Below, in pieces: positions 1 to 11,998 of a stretch of DNA of 64,000 nt. The DNA is from Pararge aegeria (Eukaryota > Arthropoda > Insecta > Lepidoptera > Nymphalidae). Positions within the stretch are counted from its first letter, which is position 1, and the number at the start of each line of letters is the position of its first letter. The position numbers were made by a program, and so were the translations under genes. The notes beneath the pieces are model-generated. The model was not told where the DNA came from. It ran no database searches and was given only the letters and a program-made list of their open reading frames with translations. The stretch lies in contig NC_053190.1 of the NCBI RefSeq assembly GCF_905163445.1, positions 15,068,501-15,132,500 on the forward strand. The letters are read 5' to 3'.

Positions 1-45
1 ACAAAAGACCTTTGTCCAGCAGTGGACGTCCATTGGTGCACATGA
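1..45 (+). mobile_element. 3' end of an RTE-type LINE
   Basis: AGACCTTTGTCCAGCAGTGG with the following GACGTCCATTGG is the end of the endonuclease/reverse-transcriptase ORF (the 'QQWTSIG' region). The element body lies left of the window. Confidence 0.7.
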
Positions 46-628
46 CTTTTCTTTCGTGACGATTGTGACTTCATATAGCTAAGTATCCGATCGGTTTACT
101 GATGCATATAACGTTGCAATATGTAGAGTCATTTTTATCTCGAGTAAAAGTGGAGTATGTATTTTTGTACGGTTAAATTACTCTCTCTACTCCCACTGTT
201 TAATATTTTATTATTGTTAGTGAATTAATAAACATACCACACTCTACTGGTTTTAACAATTAACTCTATCAATTTTCTAAGCTCTGCCGCTGGGAGAGGC
301 TTTTAGTCCAACTGTGGACTTTCATATTCAAAAAATTCAAAATTCATGGGCTTTTTAAGGTCACGTTATAACGCATTATAGCCGTACAGATCCTGATTTT
401 CCATTACATTCTAAGGTTGATTGTTCTGTGTTTCAGAGAACACGTAAAGACGTCCGTACCGGTCACTGAGATAACTTATGTTATACATGTCAAGTTTTTA
501 CTAAAATTTCGAATTATTATAATCATTTAAGAAAGTAAAGTTGCTTGATAGAAACTCTTTGATAGTAAGGTAACTAGCCGCAGCCGAAACTTCTCTCCTA
601 AGATCCTCTCTCCTCGGATTTAAAGACG

Positions 629-671
629 ACGGGAGAAAAAAAATGATTTATTCTCATTTTTTCTCTCCCGT
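629..671. repeat. Inverted repeat, 18-bp arms, one mismatch
   Basis: ACGGGAGAAAAAAAATGA (629-646) and TCATTTTTTCTCTCCCGT (654-671) are separated by 7 nt. Confidence 0.6.
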
Positions 672-711
672 TCAAAAAATAAAAATATGATTTTTAGTCA
701 CTATATTTTAA

Positions 712-905
712 CGTTTAGTCAGCATCTTCATCACAACAACCCATTACCGGCCAATTACAGGGCAAGGATCTCCTTCCACAATGAGAAGGGCCTTCGCCTA
801 TAAAAACAACATCCTGCAACTTGCTACCCTGTGTCCAGCAACCTGATGGATAAGTATTGAGCCTCCTGTACCTAATTACACCCACATGACTTTGAGACCG
901 GAACA
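712..905 (-). mobile_element. Degraded SINE-B 3' relic
   Basis: AACAACCCATTACCGGCCAAT and CAGGGCAAGGATCTCC match the reverse complement of the SINE-B 3' end; the rest is strongly diverged. Confidence 0.45.
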
Positions 906-1580
906 CAGTATGGCGGTAGTAGTTCCCGGAACGAGCTCTATTAGAAAAAGCTCTACTACTACTTAATGCCCCTAAAAGATGAAGAGAGAAAAGAGAAGTC
1001 GAAGCCTATAACCTTTTTTTTCTATTATAGGCGGTATTATTGAATCCAATATGTAGGTATTTATAATTAAAAAATATTGCACATTAAAATTAAAATCAAT
1101 ATAACCGATGTCCTGTACCAAGGCGCTCGTTACATCTGACGTTAAATTTACACGTTTGAATATAAACCTTCGTATTAATGTTTTAAAGTTGTTTTTCGTT
1201 TGATGTGATTAAATTATACGTGCTACAGAAAATGTCGATGACCCATACACACCTGGCGTTAACCGCAATCCCACAAGTTCCATATTAATGTTCCTACGTC
1301 CCTATAATGAGTGGATTAAGTACGTAACATAATTATTTCTACTTTTTTTATACTCAGCCTATAGAGACCCACTGCTGGGCAATGGGCTGTGTAGGCGTAG
1401 AATATAGAACTTGCAGCTCTCTTGGTTGGGTTGGTGGGATTTAACTATAGTCAGATGTTAGTAATAATAAGCTAGTCTGACAGCTTATTGGAATACTGCG
1501 ACTTCACATGAAAACCCAATATACCTGGAGAAATTTTGTGCCGGCCCGAGTATCGAATTGAATAGGTGGGCAGGTTTTTT

Positions 1581-1907
1581 ATTCCACTACAAGTTAGCCC
1601 TTGACTGCAATCTCAAGTAATGGTAAGTGATGATGCAGTCTAAGATGGTAGCGGGCTAACCTGTTAGGGAGTTTTGTAATCATACCCCTAATCAGTTTCC
1701 ACGCGTCATCGCACCGGAACACTAAATTGTTTAGCGGCACGTCTATCATCCCTACCGGATTGTAACTAGCCACGACCAAAGCCTCCTACCAGACAAGACC
1801 AGAGAAAATTCAGAAATTATAAATTCCCAAATTGCTCTGACGGGAATCGAATCCGAGATTTCGTACTTAAATTCACAGCGCTCACCGTTGCGCTGAGGAG
1901 GTCGTCG
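1581..1907 (-). mobile_element. SINE-C copy, near full length
   Basis: On the minus strand: head CAGCGCAACGGTGAGCGCTG, box B GGATTCGATTCCCGTC, body with GGCTTTGGTCGTGGCTAGTT, and tail GATTGCAGTCAAGGGCTAAC. This is a tRNA-derived SINE family with at least five more copies in the window. Confidence 0.75.
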
Positions 1908-2922
1908 ATTGATAACATTAATCTAGACAGTAAATAATCAACTCGGGAGCGATATGAAAGTATAGATTTTGCGTATTTTGTATAAGGTACCTTTTATTGT
2001 TAGACCACCATCTCCATTCATTCCATTGTCAGTGTCTCAACGTCAATCCGCATTAAAGCTTGAATCGATTTGTACTCGGAAAATTCAACAAAGGTGACTG
2101 GGCGAGAATTTTGATTCGCAATAGAAAATTTATGATCCGGAAGTGTTTCTACCATTGCATAACGCATTATTATTTTAAAATTAGAGTTTTGTATGGAATA
2201 CCTTGATTTTCATAAAATAAGAGTTCTAATACTGAAATAACGATAAAAAAATGACGTGAATGTTTTGCGAGAATGTAAGCAATTTTGAAATGGGGGTTTT
2301 GTAATGTAATCTAATTTTAATTATCAATTTCAAAAGCACTTAAACGTGTCTAAAATTTAAAACAAAAGTTATAGTAAATTTTATTTTGAAATGTATTTTG
2401 AAGTCATCGCGTCATAATAAATGATGGGATTACCAATAGCGCGAGTACAAAATACTGGTTAAAAAAAAATTATAAAGTAAATTTTCCATAATTTATTTTT
2501 TATATCTTTATGTTAATTCAATGCTTTCCAATTAACCTCGTGTCAAAGCTTATTAAAAACGCAAATTTATAAAGTTAACTTATTTACAAAATAGTTTTAA
2601 GCTTTCTTGTAGAATATGTTGATCTCTCATTTTTTTTTTAATAGTTTTGCGTGCATTTTTTTCAACTAAACAAAAATTATTAAACTGTCTTACAATCTTC
2701 CAATCTAAGTTATCAGTTTGAAAAAAATCATCAAAACCTGCCATCGAAATAAAAAAGCTTTGATCCCCAATTAAAACGTCACGTCTAAAAAGCCTAGCAG
2801 ATGCTAAAATAAAAAAATAACGAAACAGGTAGCATCGTACCGACTTCGGTTTGAATCAGGTGTACGGTCCGAGGCTCTACGGCGCTCTGACGGGCGGCGC
2901 GCGCGCTTGCAGGTGCCGCCTT

Positions 2923-3055
2923 AGGAGGGGAGCACCTTACTACTTCTTACAAACATAACAACACACCTATGAGCACCCTTAAGTTCCTCAAACTAAGGTT
3001 CAAATTAGAGTGCTAATGGTGTGTTATAAGTTTGTAGGGCCTTACTCCTCTCCTT
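2923..3055. repeat. Fold-back repeat about 400 bp before the PRDM start
   Basis: The left arm (2923-2976; AGGAGGGGAG, ACAAACATAACAACACACC) is mirrored by the right arm (3009-3055; GGTGTGTTATAAGTTTGTAG, CTCCTCTCCT). It follows a CG-rich patch (2880-2920). It may be a MITE; no target duplication is evident. Confidence 0.6.
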
Positions 3056-3420
3056 TTTATCGAACAAAAAATGAACTGTAAACGCGATCACGGCCGTGCC
3101 TAAGGTCAATGTTAGCGCTTCCTTCAGTGTTCGCTGAGAGAAGAACGCGCGCGCATCCTGCATAAGACACCCTTTACGGTATTGCCCTATCGGACAATAT
3201 TAGCACGGGAGCAATAAACTTCACCGTAAAAAAATACGTACGATTTTTAGGGACACGATTTTTTTCGATGTCTCTTAAATCATCGATCATTCCAATCTGA
3301 CCGTCGATACAAACTCAGTAACCCTCGTTAATTGTGATGGAAGATATTGGCAATCAGGAATACTCGTATTTCGGCTAATCGCAAAGTGACTTTGAACTGT
3401 GTTTAACTTTATAGTGATAA

Positions 3421-3450
3421 GGACTTAAGGAACTGTTATGTGCTTCTGAG
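3421..3450 (+). promoter_or_regulatory. Leader just upstream of the PRDM start, with a 3-codon upstream ORF
   Basis: An upstream ATG at 3438 opens a minimal ORF (Met-Cys-Phe-stop, 3438-3449) that ends one base before the main ATG at 3451. Such a uORF can only matter if transcription starts upstream of 3438, which is inferred and not visible. An in-frame stop at 3418-3420 limits any N-terminal extension to 10 codons without a further ATG. I see no convincing TATA box. TCAGT initiator-like strings occur near 3123 and 3316 but are too short to call. Confidence 0.4.
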
Positions 3451-3639
3451 ATGGAGACTCTAGTACTGATCCCTCAAGAATTGAGCCTGGCTTTAACGCC
3501 AGGCGGTGCTAGGGGTAGGGAGGCTTCGGTGAGCGTTTGGACGTCCATGGAGATACAGAGGGGTGCGCTGCTCTACCCCTTCCAAGGGACGATACGGATC
3601 GACAAGCTTCATGTTTATTCGTATGTGCCTGATCATGAT
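3451..3639 (+). CDS. PRDM-family gene, coding exon 1 (N-terminal part of PR/SET domain)
   Basis: First 63 codons of a PR/SET-domain protein. PRDM proteins are nuclear, usually zinc-finger, transcription regulators, and the PR domain is a SET-related fold. Residues 34-46 (EIQRGALLYPFQG) fit the family's 'I-p-k-G-t-r-f-G-P-f-x-G' strand, and the preceding VSVW matches the usual lead-in. The ATG has a G at -3 and a G at +4, and an in-frame TAA lies at 3418-3420, so this is the likely start. The exon ends at a consensus donor (GAT|GTAAGT) in phase 0. Codon use is far more GC-rich than the flanks. The next coding exon is 58 kb downstream and continues the same domain in frame. The subfamily (Blimp-1, hamlet or PRDM13-like) cannot be settled without the zinc fingers. 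Confidence 0.85.
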
Positions 3640-3886
3640 GTAAGTACCAAATGTATATAAATCATTATCTATAAGATTTATTAATTATAAATAACTCAAG
3701 TTTATTTTATGTTGCTCTTTTAAATCTTTCATCACAACTCTATTTCTCAATTTAAGCTAAAACCTCCACCCTGATCTGAGAAGTCTAAAACAAAGTAGTC
3801 TTTTTATCTTCACATAATACTAATTGCGATTCGGATGCACGCAAATTTGGAAACTAAACGAAATTTACATGTCGAAAAAACATTGA

Positions 3887-3923
3887 TTTATTATATTAAC
3901 TATTTTTTAGTTAATATAATAAA
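3887..3923. repeat. Perfect hairpin, 16-bp arms, 5-T loop
   Basis: TTTATTATATTAACTA (3887-3902) and TAGTTAATATAATAAA (3908-3923). It lies 250 bp inside the giant intron. Confidence 0.7.
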
Positions 3924-4406
3924 GTCCTTTTCGTGATTTTAATGATTACTATTTTTTGAAATGTCAATTTAGTTTCATTTTGAGATTTATGTTAGAATTG
4001 GCACCAATATCACCTACACTAATTTAAAACTACGCATGAAAACTAATTCGAACAATAATTAATAAATAAGCTTTTAACGGATAATTCTTTGTGCCTAACA
4101 GAAAATAATTTGTAAATGAGATAACTTTTGTTTATTTAAGTCATCATTAATGAGGAACAATTCTAGTGAATGTTTAATATAACATGATAAATTAATTTCG
4201 TTTGGAAACTGTTAATAATTTTGTGATCGATACATTTTTCATAACTACTGTGACCATTAAAAATTAGGTTTTTCAACTTAAGCTGTCATTAAAGTAGATG
4301 CGCTGAACATTTTGATGAAATGAGTAGTTACTACCCTTCAGTCAAATCAAATCTCGAGCATAAATGAAAAAAATACCTTTATACCTTAAGATTATAAATA
4401 GCCGTA

Positions 4407-4444
4407 GCATTTATTGAATTTATTACTATAAATTCAATAAATGC
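4407..4444. repeat. Perfect hairpin, 17-bp arms, 4-nt loop
   Basis: GCATTTATTGAATTTAT (4407-4423) and ATAAATTCAATAAATGC (4428-4444). No repeat family recognised. Confidence 0.7.
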
Positions 4445-4984
4445 CAATCTAAGTATTTGTACTTAGTTAGTCCATTTTGTTGAGAAGGCTGAAATAAGTT
4501 AGTATTGAGATAAGAGCTGACTGTTAAAAAACTTATCAATAATATAGATCTATTTAGGGTACCTATAACACTAACAGTTAGTTACCTGCAACTTTGTATG
4601 TGTAGATTTTTTTTTAAATTTTATTTATGAGGGACTTCATGCACACAGACAGTCATGCACATAAATAACAACATCACTGGCCACAAATTTTCATTAGACA
4701 ATTGTGTAACTACATGTAATTAATTATTATATTATTTATATTAGTGGGACTGATTTGAGATCATACTTAAAAATTGTATAGTAAATTGATAGGCTATAAA
4801 GATTAACTAAATTAAGATTTAAAAATAAAAAACTATTTTCAAAGGACCAACCCTGTCATAGACAAAAAAGCATCGAAAAATACCTGTATAAAAACATCTT
4901 ACGAGTTTCCCCTTTTAGTAGTAACAGAGTTTTTCATTACACAGCTAATCCGGAGAAGTACTAACTCGTTGTATTACAGCATAG

Positions 4985-5150
4985 GTTGGTTTCAGCATTG
5001 CTGTGGTCCTTTGTGAAGGATGTGGTGGCCGGTTCAATTAAAGGCGCATGAGGCTTAACACTTACCTTTAGGTTTATAGACAGGAAATGTGAAGGAAGTT
5101 TTCTTTATATGCCTTGCGAGGTGTTCTTCTGTTAATAGGCGACTAACTAA
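4985..5150 (+). mobile_element. LINE-C 3' relic
   Basis: GGTGGCCGGTTCAATTAAAGG, GAGGCTTAACACTTACC and GCCTTGCGAGGTGTTC keep the family order but are highly diverged. Confidence 0.5.
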
Positions 5151-6549
5151 CTAACTTAACTATATGAAAAAAATGGGAAATAAGAAGCACTTGGCGGAGA
5201 ATGCGCTGTACCTAGTTACAAATTAATAAAATAATTGAGACTTTCCGCCTGTTCAGGAAATCGGTTCTATAAATGTTACAAATAAATCATTAATTCTTGA
5301 TTGTCTTATTTATTTATTCATAGATTAACGAATGACAATAAAATATGATTTATTGAAGTCACGGAAATAAAGGAAACATGAATAAAGGCTCGCGCATATT
5401 CTTAACGATATTGCACGCTAATAAAACCTGTCTATGATATTTTCTTCGGCAAAATGTTAGTTGGCTAGATTTCAATTGTTTTAATATAATAATAGGTAGA
5501 TATATGTATACCAAACAGCTAATAAAAGTCAAAAGGTTCATAGTGGGTGGATATTATGAAGATGCTGAAACGTTTCATAAAGTAATTGATACCAAATATT
5601 AAAATATATTTGTTTTTGTTTCTTCTTTATGCACTTTCGTAAACCATATATGCCATTAAAGAGTTATTTGTCACGATGTCATATGTTGCACATCTCTAAA
5701 AATTAGCTAAAAATAAGCGCGCATTTTTCGAATTATGATGGTTATTATATTATTAATGAAGAATAAAAAAAAACATTAATTCTGATATTCTTTTTGAAAT
5801 GCTGCATGCATTCTATGACCTATATTTTGATCTAGATTACGAAAATTAAGGAAATCTGTGAGTCATTCAAACGACAAAAGCTATTCTCAATTAACATTTG
5901 CCGACCTATAAAACCGTGTTATTGCAGTTTGATGCAAATTAGAAAACGATGAGGTTTATTCATTTCCTTTGCCCTTTAGTTTAACGGAGATCATTTAATC
6001 GTTGCTTAGAAAAAAAACTATTTCCGGGTGATTTTGCGATTCTATAATTACCTACAAGTAATCTACGTACATCGATTTAATATGTTACTCTAAATATAAT
6101 TTCTAAGTAAAATTAATATTACGATATCCACAGCTAACAGCTTCATGACAAGCATTCTTATACGCACAAGATAAACATTTTCGATTTCTTTAAGTTCTAG
6201 GTCTCATTTAGGAGCTTCCGCAATAGCTTCTCATTTCATTGACGCTGCAGGAACCAAATTGATTATAACAGAAAGTCTACCATGCCATAATATATCATTG
6301 AAATAGCCTATTGAAATCGCCCATATCCTTAAACCAACTCTTCTATCTGAGAGAAGACCTATGCCAAGCAGTGATACGTTAAAAATGAGTGACTTAGAGC
6401 TTAATTCCACCACGCTGCTCCATTGCGGGTTGGCGTTTATTAATAATCATTAGCACATGAAAAACGTGCTCTATCACGTACGGGAATGGTTAGCGCAAAT
6501 TTCCTCCTCCAGGCTGCTACTAAAATTTTATTACAGAAAATCCCAATAC

Positions 6550-6625
6550 ACAGTCTTGGCCTTGGCATGTATCGAAACCAGGACCTGATGTTCCGTAGGT
6601 AAACATCCTAACCACTGAAATACTA
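6550..6625 (-). mobile_element. D-family SINE head relic
   Basis: AACATCCTAACCACTGAAAT and GAAACCAGGACCTGATG resemble the reversed tRNA-like head of SINE-D. A similar plus-strand relic (GGCTAGCATGTTCAAATACGG) lies at about 7373-7412. Confidence 0.4.
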
Positions 6626-7527
6626 AGTAAAATCCTATTTAAAGTATACAAGTCTTGACAAATGAATCCAAAACCTTCCAAATCCAAAATCGGGGTCCAG
6701 TTATCCGAGGTGATAACTTGGCGACGGCGATAAGAAAAATTAAGTTAAACTTTACGAGTATAACTTTGTAGATAGTTTTGCACAACAACGCAGTTCCCCC
6801 AGGACTTAACGAAAATAATTTAATACATTTAAACAAAATAATATATTATGCTTAATATAAATGTCTTTTGATTCTATCACAATTTGAGTGAATCATACCC
6901 CAAACATGCTTATTAAATAAATCTTAAATGTCACTAGTCTAATTTATAAGTTGAAAAACGGTGTTATTTTATAATAATAATATTACTCATTTTAATTAGG
7001 CTTCAGATTTATTAATACCATTTATTAATTAATTTAGCTTACTAACAGATTCATTCAACATTTGAAGTAAATGCCTGGCACTTTTCTCATAATATTATTA
7101 ATTTAATCACCAAATTTTACTGGCATTTAAATGTTATTAACATTTTATAACACGAATGCGAATAATAAATAAATATGTGTATTGGATTAAATAAGATAAC
7201 GAAGTGGCTAAAATTCTTATATTTAAATTGTTTTTCCCAATGAATATTTATAATTTAAACAGGAATTAAAAATTCAATCCTGCCAAGCCGAAGTAAAATT
7301 AATTCTCGAGATAACAAAAAAAATGTTTAAATTATATGTTAATAAAGTTGGATTAACTGCCTTTTTGGTATTATGGCTAGCATGTTCAAATACGGATCAC
7401 AAGGTTCGATGATGCCTGTATGTTCACGATGCCCTGGTCAGGTCAATACCTGGTCGATGTTAGGAAATTGACCGTGTCCGCCCCTTTGCCTTAGCCGTCG
7501 GTCCCCGTTAATACCACGTGCTAATAC

Positions 7528-7830
7528 GAAGCGGTAATAGCCTAGTGTTGAGAACTTCAACTTCACTTTCGGGGAGGCGAGTTTGAATCCCAGCAAACAC
7601 TCAAACTTTTCTATGTTTTTGGAAATTAAAATAATCACTTGCTTCAACGGTGAAGGAAAACATTGTGAGGTAACCTGCATACCTGAGAGTTCTCCATAAA
7701 GTTATCAAAAGTGTGTGGTCTAATCAATCTGTATCGGGCCAGCGTGGTGGACTACGGCCTTTGCCAATTCTCATTTTGGAAGAAGTCCAGTACTCCGTAG
7801 CGGGCCGGTAATGAGTTGATATGATGAATC
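7528..7830 (+). mobile_element. SINE-B copy, near full length
   Basis: It contains GCGGTAATAGCCTAGTG (box A), GAGTTTGAATCCCAG (box B), the CAACGGTGAAGGAAAACATTG core and the GCGGGCCGGTAATGAGTTGA 3' end. Substitution load is moderate. Confidence 0.75.
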
Positions 7831-10504
7831 TACTTAAAAACGTGGTAGGTTTATGACCTAAAAATGTTTCTCCTATGTGGGAAGAGATCTGTGGCCAACG
7901 TTGGGACTTTAGTGGGCTCCTCAACATCCTTTTAACGAGAGAAGAAAGGTGCGAGGTTTTTAGAGAATATACGGTTTTAAAAGGCTATTCATTAAAATTG
8001 AATTACAGTTAAAGAGATGGTAAATATGTATTATTGAGAGCATCAGGCATTTTGTAATTGTATTGTGATTAGGAGTCTTCAATTTGAGTGATTTCGTTTT
8101 GAAGTACTTCTACCAGACTCTGATGTCTTGACCGTTTTGTGAACGTTTTCCGTGAAGTTTATTTATATTTAAGAATCATCAACATATCAATCCATTATAA
8201 TATTTAATCATTATAATATTAAGTTAGTTTAAAATATGTTTGAGTTGATTTCTGAATAATATGTTTTAGTTTTGTTTCAAACTAAAACAGTGGGGCAAAT
8301 CCTTAAAAAATTCGATTTGCGATTTTTGTTAGTGCTATAACGTCTTAAGTCTTGTCCAAAGCAAAATTATAATTACATTTAAATATAATGTAATCAATTT
8401 GATAGTGTTAACAGTATTAATTGAGTTTGAGCAACGATTTTGATTTACACCCAATTCGAATTATTATTAGTACTTCGTTATGAAGGTTGTATTTCATTTA
8501 TATCGAGCACGTAATTGAGAATAGAAATTGCAAGTTGTAGACTGTTCCCATTGATAGATAAATTATTGCTATTTGTGTATAAGTCATTTATCATTTTACT
8601 ATTACTAGCTGTAAGGAGATATTACGAAAATAAAATATGGGAACCGAAGGATTATATTTAATCACTTTCGCGTACCAAATAGAAATATCGATAATACGTA
8701 TTGGCCAAGACGTGTGCAAAACCACAACAAAGCGCGGTCTTCTCTCAGAATTTAGGGTTTAGGTCGTAGTTCAGCAATCTGGCCGAGTGCGGATTGGTAG
8801 ACTAGTATAATCAAATCATGACTATTTTGGTTTTCTACGTTAAATTTCATATATGGGTAAAAAGTTTCACTCAACACAAAAAAATAAACTGGTTATCTCT
8901 ACGTCATTGAGAAATTGTATTGCTTTATTTAGTCTTGGTTCATTTGATTGTACCCCTTTAAAACAAAAATACAAATAAGTAATCATTAGATAACCGCAGC
9001 TAGTCCAGTTAGCGCTCGATCACGTAGCATCTCGGTTGCCGAGATGACGGTTTTTACATGAAATAACCACGCAAAAACCGTATCATTCGTACCTATTGCA
9101 GGATTATTTTTTTAAAGTAATATTTAGATTTAAATAGTTGGAATAAAATATTTTTTTTATGTTATCTTTCTGTGGTGTGTAATACGTGTAATTTCATTCG
9201 TCACCTATAATCACACTTCTGAATAAATGTACTCAACTTTCCTGCACTTATAACTTTATATTCTAGCCTTTGCCCGGCAGTGGGACGTTTATAGATGATC
9301 TCGTATTTAATGCAATACTTTTGCTTATTATAGCGTCACTACAGTCTATGCAGCCAACCTGTCGCAAACAGCACGAATTGTTTGGTTATAATCTAGGTGT
9401 CCTACCATTCTTATATCCGTTGCGGCTTCTCTACTTAAGCCTATTCATGGTAATCCCGATGTTTTTTAAATACAGCTTTTACAAAAATATGCTCATATCC
9501 TTTAAAAAAATCTACATCAAGTGTTAAGTAGAGTGTGGTTTATCATGGGTTTAAAATGGTTTTGCATGGTTTAAAATAAAAGCTTGATAAATTAATTAAA
9601 AAGCTGTCATAGATATAATATTTTATTATTAATTGAGTAGCTCCGAATCTTACTTGATCGATTCTTTTATATTTGTATCTTATTCAAGACGTATTCAGTA
9701 CAACACCTTTCAGCTAATTTGGTTATTCTCTGAACCAATAATTAATTTTATTCAGAACGATTCAAATCTATCATGATTATAAAACCTTGTTGGTTTTTTA
9801 ATGAAATTGAAATTATCTAGAATTCTATAGATAGACTGAGTCCTATACTATATTATGCGTAAAAAACTTGTATCTGCTGTGATTGACAACATATAAATTT
9901 GAAATTTAAAAAACCCCCGACTATCATATAATTTACATGCATATAATGTACATTATTCTACCATTGACGATTTACATCTATGTTTGGTGAAAATAACCAC
10001 CAATTAGAAAATCAATTTAGAAGATGTTTTGAAAACTCTCGACTAATTCACTTTATAAACAAAAATAATAACAAACTGAAAATCGGTTCATCCGTTCGGG
10101 AAATACGATGCCCCAGACACACACACACATAATCTAACCTAAACAAGTTTGTATTGGAAATACAATAAAAAATACTTTTATCATATTTGAAGCATAAAAA
10201 ACTTAATCCATAAAAACTATTTGTATGAAACGGCAATAACTTGAGCAACCGTTAAGTGGATTTTGATGATATTTATCTATGAGCGGACAGCTGGGAGGTC
10301 TTTACTGTATAGGAAAGCTATGGGTTTAGTTATACTGTATAATTATCGCTGTAATTTGAGTTTAATTACAGAGTTTTAGAGAATTGGGTTAGTAGGTCTG
10401 AAATATGTCTTTTCTTATAAGAGAGAGAAATTTAGAGCTTACACTCTTCATTCGTTCACAATCTGGGTTATTGGGTAAAAAAATCTGCTTAGTACTTGTA
10501 AGAC

Positions 10505-10610
10505 TTCCACACGAAAGAATCTGATCAACCCATTACCGGGTAACCGCAGGGGTATCCTCTCAGAATTAATAGGATTTAGCCCAGTGCGGATTGGTAGACT
10601 TCACAGGCCG
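10505..10610 (-). mobile_element. SINE-B 3' fragment
   Basis: GATCAACCCATTACCGGGTA and CCCAGTGCGGATTGGTAGAC are the reverse complement of the family 3' half. The middle is eroded. Confidence 0.55.
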
Positions 10611-11319
10611 TTGTTACAAGTTACAGTTAGGTATATCGGGGATCGAAGTCAACCACACCAAAAGAAAAGACTATCTAGGCTCTAACAAAATACAACAATT
10701 ATAAATCCTAAACTGCACTGCTCGGGTTTGAACTAGAATCTCCGCTATGCCAGAAAGGTTGTCTTCTCATCGCTGTTGTCTGAACCAAGATACTGCTTTG
10801 TTTTATTTTTTTGTTTTTACACCTACAGGCTACCAGTTGCAAGTGTGAATGTACTAAAGCCACAGGCAGGCAAGGTCCAACATTAAAATACGTAACAACA
10901 AAGTTTGATTATGACAAGACTATCATCAGAGCTATCCATCAATACATCCAAGACGCTATTTAAAGGCTACATAACTACTCGGATACCTTTTCGACCGTTT
11001 GAATAATTGTGCATAAAAAATAACACCTCCGGCTCCATATAGCCGGAAGCGTATGTAGGTACCGACTCCGCATTAGTTCAGGTGTTATAGTATGTACACA
11101 TATAAACTTTCACCGAAATGAACTGGTTTATGTGCTTGTAGAGAAATTTAATAAGGTCGCTAAAACTAAAACAGAAGTAAGAAGAGTTTATTTATTTCTG
11201 AACGGGTTTTTCTATATCATATTATGACAAGCTGGTTTCTTTATGCCATTCAAATTTAGTTTACTGCATTCTCACCTGATTGTTAATGTATCGGTAATCT
11301 AAAATGGCGGTGAACTATT

Positions 11320-11450
11320 CGGTTTCTGACGACTTCTTAGCGGTCTGCATCGTACCGGAACGCTGTATCGCTTGGCGGCACGTCTTTGTCGTTATAGTGG
11401 TAACAAGTCACGACCAAAGCCTCGCACTGCTCCAGAATTAATTCAGAAAT
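11320..11450 (-). mobile_element. SINE-C fragment
   Basis: GCATCGTACCGGAACGCTGT, TTGGCGGCACGTCTTTGTCG and AGTCACGACCAAAGCC match the SINE-C body in reverse. Confidence 0.6.
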
Positions 11451-11837
11451 AAAAAAAACACAAGAATATTAATTCAAATTACACTATAGGTTGATCAACA
11501 ACTGGACTCTTATGCTTATTATTTTATCATAACACTGCTTTATGTAAATACTAAATTAAAATAAAGTTCTTCGTAAATAATTAATTTAATAATGACTCAG
11601 AAGTTTAAACATAGGATGTGAACATCCGTATTATGTGTCTAAAAACCTTTGAATTTTTTGTAGATACAATAACTTTATGAAGGTGCATTGGTTATACCTA
11701 TACCAAGGTTTAAAAATAAGTTATCTTTAATTCGATAACTATCAAAATATCTCAAACGTTATTCAAAAGTCGATAGCAAGTCGATAAATACTGAGCAAAG
11801 CTAGGTCATCCAAATAATCAAGGTATTATATCCCTTG

Positions 11838-11998
11838 CCTGCAATCTCCAAGATGTTTGCGGGCTTTTTGGGGTACGCAATTATATTTTAAAACCATATC
11901 CTTAATCACTGTCTAAGCGGCATCGTAGCGACGTGATATTTCAGGTGGCGGTACGTATATCGTGGTACTGCAGCCGAAGCCTCCCACCGGGCAACAAA
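11838..11998 (-). mobile_element. SINE-C fragment, strongly diverged
   Basis: CCTGCAATCTCC, GTGGCGGTACGTATATCGTG and GCAGCCGAAGCCTCCCACC retain the order of the SINE-C body in reverse. Confidence 0.5.

Larger units (their letters stand above)
46..2880. other. Upstream sequence, no gene recognised
   Basis: Outside the SINE relics (712-905, 1581-1907), the inverted repeat (629-671) and an RTE-like scrap at about 297-330, this is AT-rich DNA. Nothing coding is visible. Confidence 0.5.

Noticed and set aside
3316..3350. TCAGT initiator with downstream AGAT as a core promoter
   Set aside because: The motif is too short to separate from chance, and the downstream element is not at a precise position.
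10116..10128. (CA)n microsatellite
   Set aside because: Only about six units; too short to be notable.
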